The notes below the pieces were generated by a model. The model saw only the letters and a program-made list of their open reading frames with translations. It was not told the origin of the DNA and searched no databases. The position numbers and the translations under genes were made by a program. Of a DNA stretch of 64,000 nt, positions 10,873-21,425 are shown piece after piece. This stretch comes from Brachionus plicatilis. Lineage: Eukaryota; Rotifera; Eurotatoria; Ploima; Brachionidae. The DNA is taken from positions 351,873 to 415,872 of the forward strand of contig QEOQ01000214.1 in NCBI GenBank assembly GCA_010279815.1, in the 5' to 3' direction. Each line of letters opens with the position of its first letter. The first letter of the stretch is position 1.

Positions 10873-12644
10873 TTACAATTTTACAATCAAGCCCCCTGGT
10901 GTCAGGTTCAGGCAAATTGTATCTTGCAAAGTTTTGTCATGACTTGCAAGCAGGAATCTAATGTGACCAAGTGCTCTGGCATAACGGGTATCGTCATCTA
11001 ACGGCAAGTAGTCATCACTCAACGAATCGCGAAATTCGCGCCACAATTCCAATGCATTTGGCCGCACTGTATTGTTGTGGTACAATATTTTAGAAAACAA
11101 ATATCGTAATCGATGAGGACGTTCGGTCCGTACTGCCTCTTCCATCAGCTCATACCACTGCTGATTGTTTTCAACCAGATTGAGCGCTCTTGCCGCTCTC
11201 TCAATGTGCCGTACACAACTCCATCCACAGTACGAATCATTTTATACGACGTTGCACCTCTGATATGTAATATGAGAAGCTTCAAATGAAACTTTTTACG
11301 ATTACTTGGATGAACGTGATACATGCGACCAATTATTTTTTCGCCTAATCGTTTTGATCATCAGCAGGCTCATTAGTTTCAACGCCGTTGTTGACATTGC
11401 GATCCACTTGAACATCAAAGTCGTCATTTTGTACAACTGGATCTCCGTTTAAGTCAGATGTTGAAGTAGTAGGAACAGAACCCACCGTAGTTCTGTTCTG
11501 GTCTTCAACATTGAACCTACGATTTGCATACGGCATAACGTTATTCAGTGCATGCAACTGAACATTCACCCGATCATTACCCTTACAGACATAGTCGAAT
11601 AGATACTTTATTGTGCTTAATAAACCACATGCCTCAACATTAATATGACAATTGAATGTTTTCAGCATTTTTTGGTTATGAGGAATTACATATCCATTGT
11701 CAAGCTCGACACCATTTACCAAAGCAGTAATGCCTGTTTCTCGACGTTGATACTCCGGGTATTGGTTCGGACGAATTACAGTTACATTCGAATAAGGTTT
11801 CGGATAGCCTTTGGAGCACCGATTACCAAACTGCTGCAGACACGCACTGTTTTCATGGCATGGTCCATGCAACATTTTTGTCCTGTCCTAACCAGATCAT
11901 ACAATTCACGATCAATTGCAGGATCCGGTAGTTCAGCACAAATAATGTCGTCGAACTGGTCTTCACTTGTTGGTTTGTCTTGATCTTCGAACCAAATAAG
12001 ACAGTGATGATGCGGTAGACCTCGCTTCTGTAATTCTTTGACAACAACAAAAGCTTTTACCACTCCAAGCCGATGTACTTTTGCAATGCTAGACCACCAC
12101 TTTTTGAATTTTAGATCGTAGATTCGAGCACAAATGTCAGGACGGGACAAATAGCTCTTATCGTGTAAAAGCATTCGTTGCAACTCAGGCCATCCAGGAT
12201 TTGCTGTAAATGTCATGAACAAATCGGCCTTACCATATTTATTGGAGATTTGCATTGCATCGAAATACTTTTGTCTAATAGCCCGATCACCACCTTCAAA
12301 TGAAGCCGGCAAAATGAAGGCCTTTCCAAGAACATTGCCGGGATTTAAATTGGTCGAAACATGATCCATTATACCTGCATAAGACTCAATTTGCAACTTT
12401 TTCTGATTCTTACGCAGGTAATACAGATTGTTCCACTCAACTTTGACAGTGAGCACACAACAAACTCTTGAAACAACTTGGATGCATGAAACATCAAATT
12501 AAGATTGTTTACCCTGTAATGAATAAAAAATCTATAATATTCAAGCAGGGTAACTCTCTTGTTAGTTGTTGCTTCGGCGTTTGTATGGCTTAACCGCTCA
12601 TCATAACCAGCTTCACCATACGGAAATAGGAGCGGAAAACACAT
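10873..12644 (-). pseudogene. Helitron Rep (HUH endonuclease) region, broken
   Basis: On the minus strand, 12644-12369 starts MCFPLLFPYGEAGYDERL, a common Helitron-like N-terminal block. Positions 12456-11782 contain DLFMTFTANPGWPE and the two-histidine metal site GLPHHHCLIWFED. Positions 11875-11345 contain CSKGYPKPY and KYLFDYVCKGNDR, which corresponds to the tyrosine motif (usually KYxxKYxxKG). Positions 11145-10873 give the region before the helicase, with RLRYLFSKILYHN. The neighbouring frames overlap by frameshift and the gene is interrupted several times. Rep would cut and rejoin single strands at the Helitron ends; this copy is dead. Confidence 0.85.
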
Positions 12645-12667
12645 TGGATCGCAATTGGGATCACGAA

Positions 12668-12712
12668 GCCTAGGGGTTAGGGGTTAGCTCTAAACCCTAA
12701 CCCTCTTCCATC
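12668..12712. repeat. Telomere-like inverted repeat inside the Helitron
   Basis: The sequence reads CCTAGGGGTTAGGGGTTAG, then CT, then CTAAACCCTAACCCT. The two halves are complementary and built of TTAGGG-like units, so they can form a hairpin. A shorter CCCCTAACCC lies at 13101-13110. The repeat separates the Rep frame from the acidic/basic N-terminal frame on the minus strand (12697-12954), which itself carries an internal duplication (IEELERGRERIEEE and IEEVERDRERMEE). Confidence 0.7.
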
Positions 12713-13156
12713 CTCTCTCTGTCTCTTTCTACTTCCTCTATATTACTCGATTCGTCGCCATAGTGAATGCCCTTATAACGGTCGCCACAATCCAAGCAAG
12801 AATTTACTTGAACAGATGGTTGAACTGGGCTTTCTAGCTGCTGAATTGATGATGATAAATCAAGATGGAAGATCTCCCTGGATGGAGAATCTTCCTCTTC
12901 AATCCTTTCTCTGCCTCTTTCTAATTCCTCTATATTAGTCGATTCGTCGTCCACTTTCGACCATTGTTGACTTTTCTGAGTCGGACACGCTCAGACGGAT
13001 GCGCTTGATGTGGTTGGGTAAATCGGTGTCGGCCTTTCGCTTCGAGTTTTTGCACACTTCTTTTAGCGGAAGCGACAATTTGTTTTCCAAAGAAGCAGAT
13101 CCCCTAACCCTTTTTTATTTCACGTATTTTTTTTTTGATTTTTTATTTTGCCATAG

Positions 13157-13274
13157 TATATTCCAGCTTATAAAATGATTGTGAAAATTCACGGAAATGT
13201 ACAGTATTATTCTGCCATTCTCAACATTGAAGCCAAGTTCACCGGCTTGAAGCATTACATTCACTCGTGGTTCT
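13157..13274 (+). pseudogene. Seipin-like C-terminal exon, left part (split by gypsy)
   Basis: After an acceptor-like TTTTGCCATAG the frame reads YIPAYKMIVKIHGN, then YYSAILNIEAKFTGLKHYIH and SWF up to the gypsy insertion. Seipin (BSCL2), an ER protein of lipid-droplet assembly, has a characteristic run IYxAxLxIxAxFTGLRYLxYN just before its last membrane segment. The FTGLK-Y run fits well. The reading frame resumes without loss beyond the element at 19107. Earlier seipin exons are not visible upstream, where the Helitron lies. Either they were displaced or only a fragment was ever here. Confidence 0.6.
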
Positions 13275-13448
13275 TTAATAGCGTGCGCTATTAAATAACT
13301 TAAAGAGAGAGAGAGGAAGAGAAAAATAAAATAAAGTTTTCTTCTTGACTTCTTTATTAATAAAAATGTAATTAAAATTAAACAAAATGTATATAAAGAT
13401 CTCCAGCGAGGCCCCAGAAGGCCGGGGTCTGATGGAGGGGGGGTTACA
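13275..13448 (-). repeat. Gypsy 3' LTR
   Basis: On the minus strand it begins TGTAACCCCCC and ends with TATTAA. It is about 90% similar to the 5' LTR. Its outer edge contains the 22-bp palindrome TTTAATAGCG-TG-CGCTATTAAA (its first base belongs to the target duplication). A purine-rich tract (GGCGAGGGAG on the minus strand) lies just upstream and could serve as the polypurine primer. Confidence 0.85.
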
Positions 13449-14367
13449 TTACTCCCTCGCCGTGGGAGAACGGCTTCCGACGTTCGGGAAGTAAAAAAAA
13501 ATAACAAAAACAAAAAAAATAATAAAAACAAAAACAAAACAAAAATAAATAAAACAAAGCATGACTTATCTGGGTCGCTTGTCAACGTCCAGGATCCGAG
13601 TCGTGACTGAAGGCGCCCGGAAGCAAAGGCCTCTACCTCGACCTATGACGGCTCCAAGCAGGTTGTCCAGGCGGATACTGATCCTGGACTCGGGGATCGG
13701 GTCGGTGGCACTAGCGGGTGCCGAGAGGGAGGTTCCTTCCGTTGACGGAGCTCCCTCCGAGCTCCGATCCACTGATGTGGGGTCTATCGGTACCCAGCAA
13801 GCTATGTAGTTTTCCGGACTACAAATCATGAGTTGTCCATCGAATGGCGTGGTCCGGATCATCTGTAGCAGCCATTAGTTCTCGTGTATTTTATTCATGG
13901 TCTAGAACAGGAGGGGTGCGGGCCGCCTCTCGACCATGCGACATCTCAGCAGTCCTCCTCGTTCTCGACCACCATTCTCCCAGATCCACTCCTCGATTGC
14001 ACAACGGGTAACGTTCCTCATTGTGGGTCTGGGTTCTGCTCGGACCTCGGACGGAACTTTTCGTTCCTTGCATTTCGAGAACATTTTAAATTTTTGTTTT
14101 TTTAAATTTTATTAAATTTTAAAATATTTTTAAATTTCCTAAACTATTTTGATTTTACTATTTTTCTTTTTTTAACGTGCTATAGAAAGCACAACTTTCT
14201 TACAAAAAAGTTTTTTTTTTTAAAAATTTTATAATATTTTTATTTTGTTTTTTCGCTTATTTTTTTTTTTTTTTTTAAATATAAATATAAAAAAAATCCT
14301 AATACTTAGATATATTGCAGCCTCCTAGACCTTTTTGGTCGCACGGTGTCTTCTGGTTTACCCCCGC

Positions 14368-15722
14368 TCAACTCGTTTTTAGCAACATCCACTTGCCTTC
14401 GCAAATAGTAGTTCGGTTCAAAAACGGAGGTATCAGGACCCGATTCGGTAGGTTTTCCGGCTGATTGTCTTCATTCAGATCTAGAAAATCTGGATCCATC
14501 CAGTAACTGTCTGGATTAATTTCAGCAGCGCTGTTATGTTCCTCGTTGGTTTCGGTAACTTGACTTTCCGCGCCTGGCGACCATTCAGCTTGGGCGTCAC
14601 CTGAACTGTTCACTGATTCCTCGATCATCGTTTTAAAGCAGGTGTTACTGGGGGGTTTAAAACACCTTTTTAACCTATTAGCGTGGACCAACTGTTTCTT
14701 TTGGTTAGCATCGGCCCGGATCAGGTAATTATTTTCACTTAGGACTTCGACAACGGTGAAAGGTCCTTTTCATTTATGGCTCAGTTTCTTCGACACGCCC
14801 TTCTTGTTAGCTTGCTTAAGCAATATACCCTGTCCCCGAGAGCGTAGCCAAAAGGCCTTACATTCCGGTCCGCGTTGAATTTAAATTTACTCACTTTGAC
14901 GTCTGCATTTTGGGCTACGGTCTCATAACATCTGAGCAGATCGGCTCGGACTTTGCTTGCATACGATAGTAAATCTAAATTCAAATCCAGGTCTGGGGCA
15001 GGGAACAACAAGTCCACGGGTAACTTTGGTTTTCGACCATAGATGACTTTAAACGGTGTTAAGCCCGTAGTATGGTGCACTGCAGTGTTATAGGCAAACG
15101 CTAACTTAGGTAGGTATTTGTCCCAGTCCTTTTGTGAGTCGGCTACATAACACGCCAACATTTGTTCCAACGTGCGGTTGAATCTCTCGGTTTCCCCGTC
15201 ACATTGAGGATGGTACGCAGATGTCCGCAGTCTTTGAATGTCTAGCAACTCATAAAGCTGATTCATCAGTTCCGATTGGAAATTGGTTCCTCTGTCCGAC
15301 AGCGCCGCTTCAGGTACACCATGCCGGCAGTTAAATTGAATCAAACAATCCGCCACTTCTTCCGCCTTTTGCGACTTTAGCGGAAACAACTACGCGAATT
15401 TTGAAAAATGACAGACAATCACCAAGATGTAAAGAGAATCGCTTTCTGTCCGGGGTAACGGACCCAATATGTCTCATGTTATTAAACGGAAAGGTCTGCT
15501 GGACCTAATCGGAACTATGGGCTGCTTGGTATAATTTTTTGGGGCTTTTACTAATGCGCATTGATCGCATTGCTGGATATACTCGGTTACATCTTTTAAG
15601 TATTTGGGCCAGTAGAACCTATGTCTGATTTTGTCGGTTGTTTTATCTACCCCAAGGTGTCCACTGAACGGATCGTTATGAACTTTTTTTAGGACTTCTG
15701 TTCGATCCTTTACCGGGACCAC
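14368..15722 (-). pseudogene. Gypsy integrase, broken
   Basis: Positions 15722-15474 encode the zinc-binding N-terminal domain, with H-x-G-H-L-G and FYWP followed by CDQCALVK. Positions 15389-14781 encode the later half of the catalytic core, with ALSDRGTNFQS, SAYHPQCDGETERFNR and YNTAVHHTTGLTPF. The first catalytic aspartate region, between the two frames, is lost to a frameshift. Positions 14691-14368 hold a C-terminal part starting VHANRLKRCF, typical of gypsy integrase tails. Confidence 0.85.
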
Positions 15723-15885
15723 ATATTGATAATGTATCCCAGACTCATCTTTGTCATAACGCCGATAAAGTTTTTTCCAAAAATTTTAAAACGCCCAAAT
15801 TGGCACCAGTAGATAAATAGTTCTGGTTTTGTTTTGTCACATGTATCCGGTCTCGCCCCTGTTCTTATCCAACTGTGCAGCTCCG

Positions 15886-16620
15886 CTATAGCATCATTCT
15901 CGAGCTGGTCTTCATTGAAATCAGTTTGTTGTAAAACCAGACTAGGGTGTTAATCACTACTCCTGGGTCCCTAGTGCTCTCTTCCTCCACGTCGTTTTCT
16001 TCTTCCAACAGCCACCTAGACAGCGCATCCGCGTTACCGTTCTCATGACCTTTGCGATATTCAATATCGAACTCGTACATCCGTAGTTCGATCAACCACC
16101 TAGTTAACCTGGGCGCTGGGTCCTTAAGATTTTTTAACCAAACCAAGGGCTTATGGTCGGTAACAATAGTAAATTTCCTGCCATAGAGATATTGTTTGAA
16201 ATGTTCAATGGCTAGCACTATCGCTAACAGTTCTCGCTCACCTGCTGAATACTTTCTTTGCTGCTTCGTAAACCTTTTACTCTAGTAAGCCACAGGTCTC
16301 CACGATCCTTTATATTTTTGACTTAAAATGGACCCATCGCTGTGTTCGCTCGCATCAGTTTCCAGTCTAAAATCTTCCTTGAAGTCTGGAAGTATTAGAA
16401 CACCTTTTTTCCCATCATCGGGTGCTGTAAGACATGTCCGGATCTCATCGAAACTTGCTTGTCTTTTCTCGTTCCAATCAAAATTTTTACTTTTTTCGGT
16501 TGCCTCGTGCAGTGGTCCTGCTATTTCAGCAAAACCCTTAACAAAACGTCGATAATGGTTTGCCAGTCCCAAAAAACTCTGTAATTGTTTGATGGTTTTA
16601 GGTCTTTCATATCTGAACAA
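15886..16620 (-). pseudogene. Gypsy RNase H region
   Basis: Positions 16620-16282 carry the connection region after the reverse transcriptase, with LQSFLGLANHYRRFVKGFA and the first RNase H motif around LETDASEHSDG. Positions 16218-15886 carry FTIVTDHKPLVWL and GNADALSRW, both standard in gypsy RNase H. The two frames are separated by a stop near 16280. The lysine in HKPL and the aspartate of TDASE are present. Confidence 0.85.
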
Positions 16621-16644
16621 AATTTCTATTTTACTGGGGGAGGG

Positions 16645-18168
16645 CTATACAGTGCCATTACAGATGACATGGCCGAGATATTCAATGGCTGAGACGAACC
16701 ACTCGCATTTCTCCCAGTTAATTTTTAAAACTCCAGCTCGGATCCGTTCAAGCACTGTCCGTACGTGAATGTAATGCTCCTCCAACGTCTTCGAGAAAAT
16801 GATAATGTCGTCCAAATAGACAAGGCAAAAAACGTTCAAGATTCCTTTAAGTGCTTTTTCCATGGTCCGCTGAAACGTCGCCGGTGCATTTGTCAGCCAG
16901 AACGACATGACGTTGAATTCAAATAAACCAAATTCGGTGATGAATGCAGTTTTTGGCTTGTCATCCTCCTTAATTCTAATCTGATGATAGCCCGAAGTCA
17001 AATCCAATTTTGAAAATTTAGGCGCTCCGTTCAGCAGGGCAATCAACGTTTCAATTTTTGGGAGTGGATAGCTTTCCTTTATGTCTGCCAGTTTAAAGGC
17101 TACGTCTAACCCGAGTAAACAGTCGTTTACCAGTTCATCCACTACAATTATTTCCACCTCACTCTCAAAACTTATCAATTTCACGGAACATTTTCCCTTT
17201 CCAATTACTTTGACAGGGCCACCCACACAAGTCTCCAAAGTTTTATCAAACGGTTCCAAGGCTGCATCGGGTGTCTTACAATGTTCCCAGATTCGCTTCG
17301 CTACTATTGTACTAACCGTCCCAGTGTCTAGTAGGAAACTCACTGGTTTGCTGTTCATTTCCAAAGTTCCCACGATACTTTTGTCAAACATTATCTGGTT
17401 GATAACTTGATTGGACAGGCTCTGCTCTGCTCTATTCTTATTACCCAGCATTGACAGTTTCATTTGGTTTTTTCTTGAATAGCAGTCAGCTATCAGATGA
17501 TCTGGTTTTCTACAGTGCAGGCAAAATTTTCCATTTCCTTGTGAGACTGGTTGTTCAAATTGCTCTCGCATTTTCGGACTAGATTCATTCATTTGATTCT
17601 TCCTTAGGTAACAGTCCGCTCCCCAATGACCCTTTTTGCTCCAGAACAGACATACTTTTTCACCATCCGGAGTGTTATGTAGGTCAATTTGGTCTGACCA
17701 TTTAACATGCTTGTGGGTTCCTTGGTAAGCATTTTCCTGGTCTCCCATTGTTTCAGAGATGATCGGATTAGGTTGGTTTCTGCTCAAAATTTGTAGCCTG
17801 GCATATGTTTGAACCACTAAGTCATATGCTTCAGAGCAAGTTTGTGGATTCGAAACGTCAACTCGCCAAAATACTGCTTTTTCACTCAAACCAGTGATAA
17901 ATCTTTCCTTCACCAAATAATCGTAGCGGCTCTGATCGAAATCACCCGTATAGACGAAAGCATTTCGTGCCAAAATCCACAGGTTGGTATAGAAATCTCG
18001 AAAATCCTCACCAGGGAGCTGTTTCCGATTGTAGAATTCGGCTACCGCATCTGTTTGGGAGACCGGTTGCTGTCCAAACATTTTGACCATCTGTTTTTCC
18101 AATTCAAACATATCCACAGGTCCCTTAGGAACTCTGAATTCGAACCTACTCAGACAATTGTCGTCCAA
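16645..18168 (-). pseudogene. Gypsy gag-protease-RT fusion frame with internal deletion
   Basis: A single 507-codon frame runs from the end of gag through protease into reverse transcriptase. It has two CCHC-like knuckles (CLFWSKKGHWGADC, with F-W for the usual second cysteine, and CLHCRKPDHLIADC), a protease site LLDTGTVSTIV, and RT blocks SYPLPKIETL, LDLTSGYHQI and VYLDDIIIFS. Protease passes into RT within about 10 residues of its end. The usual linker and first RT block, about 150 residues, are therefore missing by an in-frame deletion. Upstream gag pieces lie at 18786-18523 and 18449-18264 in other frames. Confidence 0.9.
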
Positions 18169-18910
18169 AAAGGTTGCAACACAATTCCGCAGATCAGCTT
18201 CTACTATCTTGTTGTTTTCAACAAATAATTTGAAACGATTCCACCACGTGCGAATATCCTGCTTCAGGGTAAAAATTGTCGGCTTAAAAGACCATTCTCT
18301 AGACGGCGCCGACTCCTATGTTGTTTGGACTTCAATGGTTCGTTGTTCTTATGAATTTCTGTATGTGTCAAACAGTCCAGAATTTTTAAGAGGGTTAATT
18401 GGCGTGTCCTAACTTGCATCTCGCCTTCTATATTTTGGGAAAACCACATTGTCTTCTAATGAGTCATTAAACAAAGGCTCCCGCCACGACTCCCCGAATG
18501 CATTGTGCGTTTTGATCGGCTCTCACAAAGATTTTAACCCATGATGTTCCTGTTCAGAACTTCTGTACAAATTTCGGCCTGTATTAGGAAAAGAACGTCC
18601 CCGACTATTCCCATTGCAACCTATTTGATCATCGTTTCGCCATTTGTTTGTTGGTTGGGATTTGATCGCTGACTTTTCCAAATAATCTTGGCGAACTTTT
18701 TCCGGAGTCCCGTTGAACAACTCATTTGTTTTGGCGAATTGAAGACCAGTATTTGAATTTTTATTTTGATCAGTCCAGAGGTTCATAATGACTTAAAAAG
18801 CACTAGCTACAACAATCATAGTTAAAGCTAGCACAGCTATGCTAAAACACAGCTGAACGAACAAAAACACGTGTTCATACAACATTGTACTTTTTCTTTT
18901 TTTCTGTAAG

Positions 18911-18927
18911 CTAACCCGCTGCCACCA
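18911..18927 (-). promoter_or_regulatory. Gypsy tRNA primer-binding site
   Basis: Directly inside the 5' LTR on the minus strand lies TGGTGGCAGCGGGTTAG. It begins with TGG, the complement of a tRNA CCA end, two bases from the LTR edge. This is the expected place and start of a minus-strand primer site. I cannot name the tRNA. Confidence 0.6.
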
Positions 18928-18929
18928 AT

Positions 18930-19102
18930 TTAATAGCGTGCGCTATTAAAAAACTTAAAGAGAGAGAGAGGGAGAGAAAAATAAAAAAAAGTTTTCTTCT
19001 CTACTTCTTTATTAATAAAAATCAAATTAAAATAAAACAAAATGTATATATGGATCTCCAGCGAGGCCCCAGAAGGCCGAGGTCTGCTGGAGGGGGGTTA
19101 CA
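18930..19102 (-). repeat. Gypsy 5' LTR
   Basis: On the minus strand it starts TGTAACCCCCCTCCAGCAG and ends at the same palindromic edge as the other LTR. An AGAGAGAGAG tract and an AT-rich TTATTAATAAA block are shared by both copies. Confidence 0.85.
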
Positions 19103-19106
19103 CTTC

Positions 19107-19370
19107 TATACTTCATCTGTGTTGATTACAGCGTGGCTAACACTCATCATCTTTTTGCTCAAATTGTCCAGTTTTTACGATTTGAGAAGCTTAATATTTT
19201 CCAATAAAAGTAAAATTGACGAAAAGGACAAAAAATGGGCCAAGTCTCTAAGTGGAGAACTTAAACACCTTGATGTGCTTGATGCCAAAGTGAAAGACAA
19301 AGACCATTTACATATAAGATTTAAAGAGAATTTGTCATTTTTTAAAGAATATTTAAAAACAAATGAATGA
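19107..19370 (+). pseudogene. Seipin-like C-terminal exon, right part
   Basis: The frame continues directly from 13273: after ...HSWF comes YTSSVLITAWLTLIIFLLKL, a membrane segment where seipin has its second transmembrane helix. A charged cytosolic tail rich in Lys and Asp follows, ending KEYLKTNE and a stop at 19368-19370. An open frame on both sides of the gypsy element, joined cleanly across the 5-bp duplication, shows that the element landed in an intact exon. The tail is longer and more charged than I would expect for seipin, but tails in this family vary. Confidence 0.6.
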
Positions 19371-19532
19371 GAATATAATTTGGAATTTTTTTTAGTAGTT
19401 TTGAGAATGAGTTTTTTTTAAATAAAGAAATGTTTTTAATTTTGAGTTTTTTTTTTCAATCTAGTTTTTTCACATTTAAATTGATTAGTCTTGGCAATGT
19501 GATATTTTAGTACAAAAAGGAAAAACTTTATT

Positions 19533-19612
19533 TATTTATTTTATTTATTTATAATTTATAAACTGCACCTTATAGGTGACTTAAAAAAAATAAATAAATA
19601 AAATAAATAAAA
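19533..19612. repeat. TTTA/TAAA-flanked hairpin repeat
   Basis: TTTATTTATTTTATTTATTT is followed by ATAATTTATAAACTG, the perfect hairpin CACC-ttata-GGTG, then ACTT and AAATAAATAAATAAAATAAA. The TTTA and TAAA runs are complementary, so the whole unit can fold as one hairpin. It has the same design as 2745-2815 but a different core. Confidence 0.65.
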
Positions 19613-19655
19613 AGCCAAGATTAAATTATTATTAAATTAAAAACTTAATATTTTT

Positions 19656-20452
19656 TTTCTAATTGTTCAAAAATAGTTCTGCAAAAAGTATAATATAGTG
19701 CAAATTGTACAAAAGAATTCCAAGCTCTGCAAAACTCTGCAGTTTTCTGTAAAATGAACACCATCAAAAGTACTTGATTAACGGCAAATTGAAGTTTAAG
19801 ATCAAGATCAAAAGATCAAAATATAAATTGATATATTTTTTTTAATAATAGAGAAATAATAAACTTTTTCCAAAGCAATTACTTGACATGTCATGTCAAG
19901 TTTATTTTCATATATGAAATTTTAAAATGTTCCTTTTTATTGAACTTTAATAGGTTTAAATATTTTAATTGATTTTAATAAAAATTTACATTTTAAGACA
20001 AAAAAATTCACTGTTTTTAAATTTTTAATTTATTTAAGTGGAAAAATAAAATTATTTCAGTTTGAATGAATGGATATAAAAGTTATAAATTTGAATTTGT
20101 GAATTAACTTAACCTGAATTACTTAAATTATTGACTGTTTTTGTCAAATAAATTAGAGATCAATCATTTTGATGTTTATTTGATAATGAACTATAATTAG
20201 ACATAACATGTCTAGTAATGTTTAATATTTATTTCTTAAAAATTATCAAAATCATTAGATTAATTAAGTTTTGAAATTTTAAATGATCGTTTTGATCTTA
20301 AAATTTGATCTGAAACTTCAATTTGCCGATTAAATTATGCTATAAATTGTAGAATATTTGCAGAGCTTGGTATTCTTTTGTACAAATTTGTACCAATATT
20401 GTCCTTTTTGCAGAACTATTTTTGAACAATTAGAAAAAAACAATAAGTTTTT
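19656..20452. mobile_element. Foldback element split by a MITE
   Basis: The left arm, 19656-19735, carries TCTAATTGTTCAAAAATAG, TTCTGCAAAAAG and CAAATTGTACAAAAGAAT, then CCAAGCTCTGC. The right arm, 20353-20452, carries the complements GCAGAGCTTGG, ATTCTTTTGTACAAATTTG and CTATTTTTGAACAATTAGA. The element without its insert would be about 250 bp. The MITE at 19783-20327 sits in the loop. Confidence 0.75.
19776..20334. mobile_element. MITE (GGCAAATTGAAGTTT termini), nested
   Basis: The element proper is 19783-20327. Its ends are GGCAAATTGAAGTTTAAGAT and ATCTGAAACTTCAATTTGCC, inverted repeats that continue imperfectly for about 40 bp. The flanks are GATTAAC on the left and GATTAAA on the right, a likely target duplication with one change. 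Its interior (AGCAATTACTTGACATGTCA and AGACATAACATGTCTAGTAA) is shared with the MITE at 60780-61172. Confidence 0.85.
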
Positions 20453-21425
20453 TGTTTAGTCGGTAGACTCCTTTTAAATCAAATACGACCAACACCAATT
20501 GAGACGACCGCTTAGAGGGGCATCCCTGCGAGTTATCTCGCATCGCAGTCTTTACTACTACTACTACTTTTTGTACTGTAATTTTTGTACTAAAATTTCA
20601 CATTGCCTTAGTCTTGAAATTGAGCATGTTTTTGAAAAAAATTTTAAACATTTAGATAATTCTGAAGCAAACTTTAATTAGTTATGTAAAATTTTTAAAT
20701 TTGAGTTTCAAACGTTTTATTGATTAAAAATTATTGATTTGAGAATTAAATCTAATTGTACAATAATTGTTATTAAAATATAAAGTAAGAATTGTCAGAC
20801 ATATCGTAAATTGCTACAAATATATAAATTATAAATCATAAACAAGTTATATGTTTAAACAAGATAGATTAAAAAAATCATAAAAAATAAATCGAAATAA
20901 AAGATAAATTAAATACGATATTTTTTATTTTTTTACTATTTTAATCTCTTTTGAATGCAACAAATCGAAAAAAAATATAAACTAAATTAAATATTTTTTA
21001 TTTTTTATTTTTTTAATATTTTAATATTTTAATCTCTTTTAAATTCAACAAATAATTTAAGATTCAATTTGTGATCACATTTTTCTATCTAAGTTGAATT
21101 AAAGTTTTGTGAACATATTGAGATATTTTAGATTCGAATAAAATAATTAAAATACTGGTGTTATTCCCTATGGAACAAATTCAAAAATATCACCAGATAA
21201 TAGGAGAATGACGGCCTTTTTTAAATACATAGACTTAAAGCATTTAAAATAAAAAATAAATAAAATTATGTTTTAAATAATTATAGAATATTTAAGACAT
21301 TTGCTTTATAGGTGGTAAATTGAGACATTAATTAATTTTCAACCTATCTCCGCCAAAACTAACAATTTTTGTTGCCCTAAACATTTGGATCACCTCCAAT
21401 AATATAGATCTTTAAGTTAATATTT
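20214..21425. repeat. 1,212-bp direct repeat left of the LINE (partner 24548-25759)
   Basis: I compared this stretch by eye with 24548-25759 at a constant offset of 4,334 bp and found no difference. Copy 1 of the segmental duplication, which covers the same DNA (1-730), differs from both at several sites. The repeat starts inside the MITE and ends at GTTAATATTT, exactly where the LINE begins. The sequence between holds the right arm of the foldback element, a LINE 3' tail and anonymous AT-rich DNA. Confidence 0.95.
20499..20563 (+). mobile_element. LINE 3'-end relic with hairpin and TAC microsatellite
   Basis: The sequence contains GCGAG-ttat-CTCGC, then ATCGCAGT, then a TTTACTACTACTACTAC run. 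The minus-strand LINE fragments at 5130 and 27905 end in the same way: a CTCGA palindrome, CGCAGT, then TTTACTACTA. This marks a shared LINE 3' terminus. The same relic is repeated at 24833-24897 as part of the 1.2-kb duplication. The short open frame across it is not a gene. Confidence 0.55.

Larger units (their letters stand above)
9637..13110 (-). mobile_element. Decayed Helitron (rolling-circle transposon)
   Basis: Read on the minus strand, the order is a basic N-terminal part (about 12690-13087), a Rep/Helitron-like domain (11345-12644) and a PIF1-type helicase tail (9985-10763). This is the order of a Helitron RepHel protein. The minus-strand 3' end is placed at 9637 because it reads CTAG followed by T, and the flanking host sequence (TAAGTTATATAAG) matches the intact site in copy 2, where A and T are adjacent at 35782-35783. 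CTAG at the 3' end and insertion between A and T are Helitron hallmarks. The 5' end, on the right, is not resolved; I place it loosely before the seipin exon. Confidence 0.8.
13275..19102 (-). mobile_element. Ty3/gypsy LTR retrotransposon, degenerate
   Basis: The element is 5.8 kb, transcribed leftwards, with short LTRs at 18930-19102 (5') and 13275-13448 (3'). It is flanked by the 5-bp repeats GTTCT (13270-13274) and CTTCT (19103-19107), which differ at one base. Minus-strand order is gag zinc knuckles, protease, reverse transcriptase, RNase H and integrase, the Ty3/gypsy order. Several frameshifts and stops and one in-frame deletion make it defective. The LTRs differ at about ten or more positions, so it is not a new insertion. 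The interior at 13450-14340 is GC-rich (13560-14080), then very AT-rich. It has short minus-strand frames (13862-13566, 14073-13891) that I do not recognise. Confidence 0.9.

Noticed and set aside
13560..14105. GC-rich open frames on both strands in the gypsy 3' interior, considered as an env or chromodomain
   Set aside because: No motif supports either; the frames are short and overlap on opposite strands.
20499..20681. Open frame starting MRRPLRGASLRV, repeated at 24833-25015
   Set aside because: It runs through a LINE 3' tail and a TAC microsatellite (YYYYY), and the second copy is only the 1.2-kb duplication.
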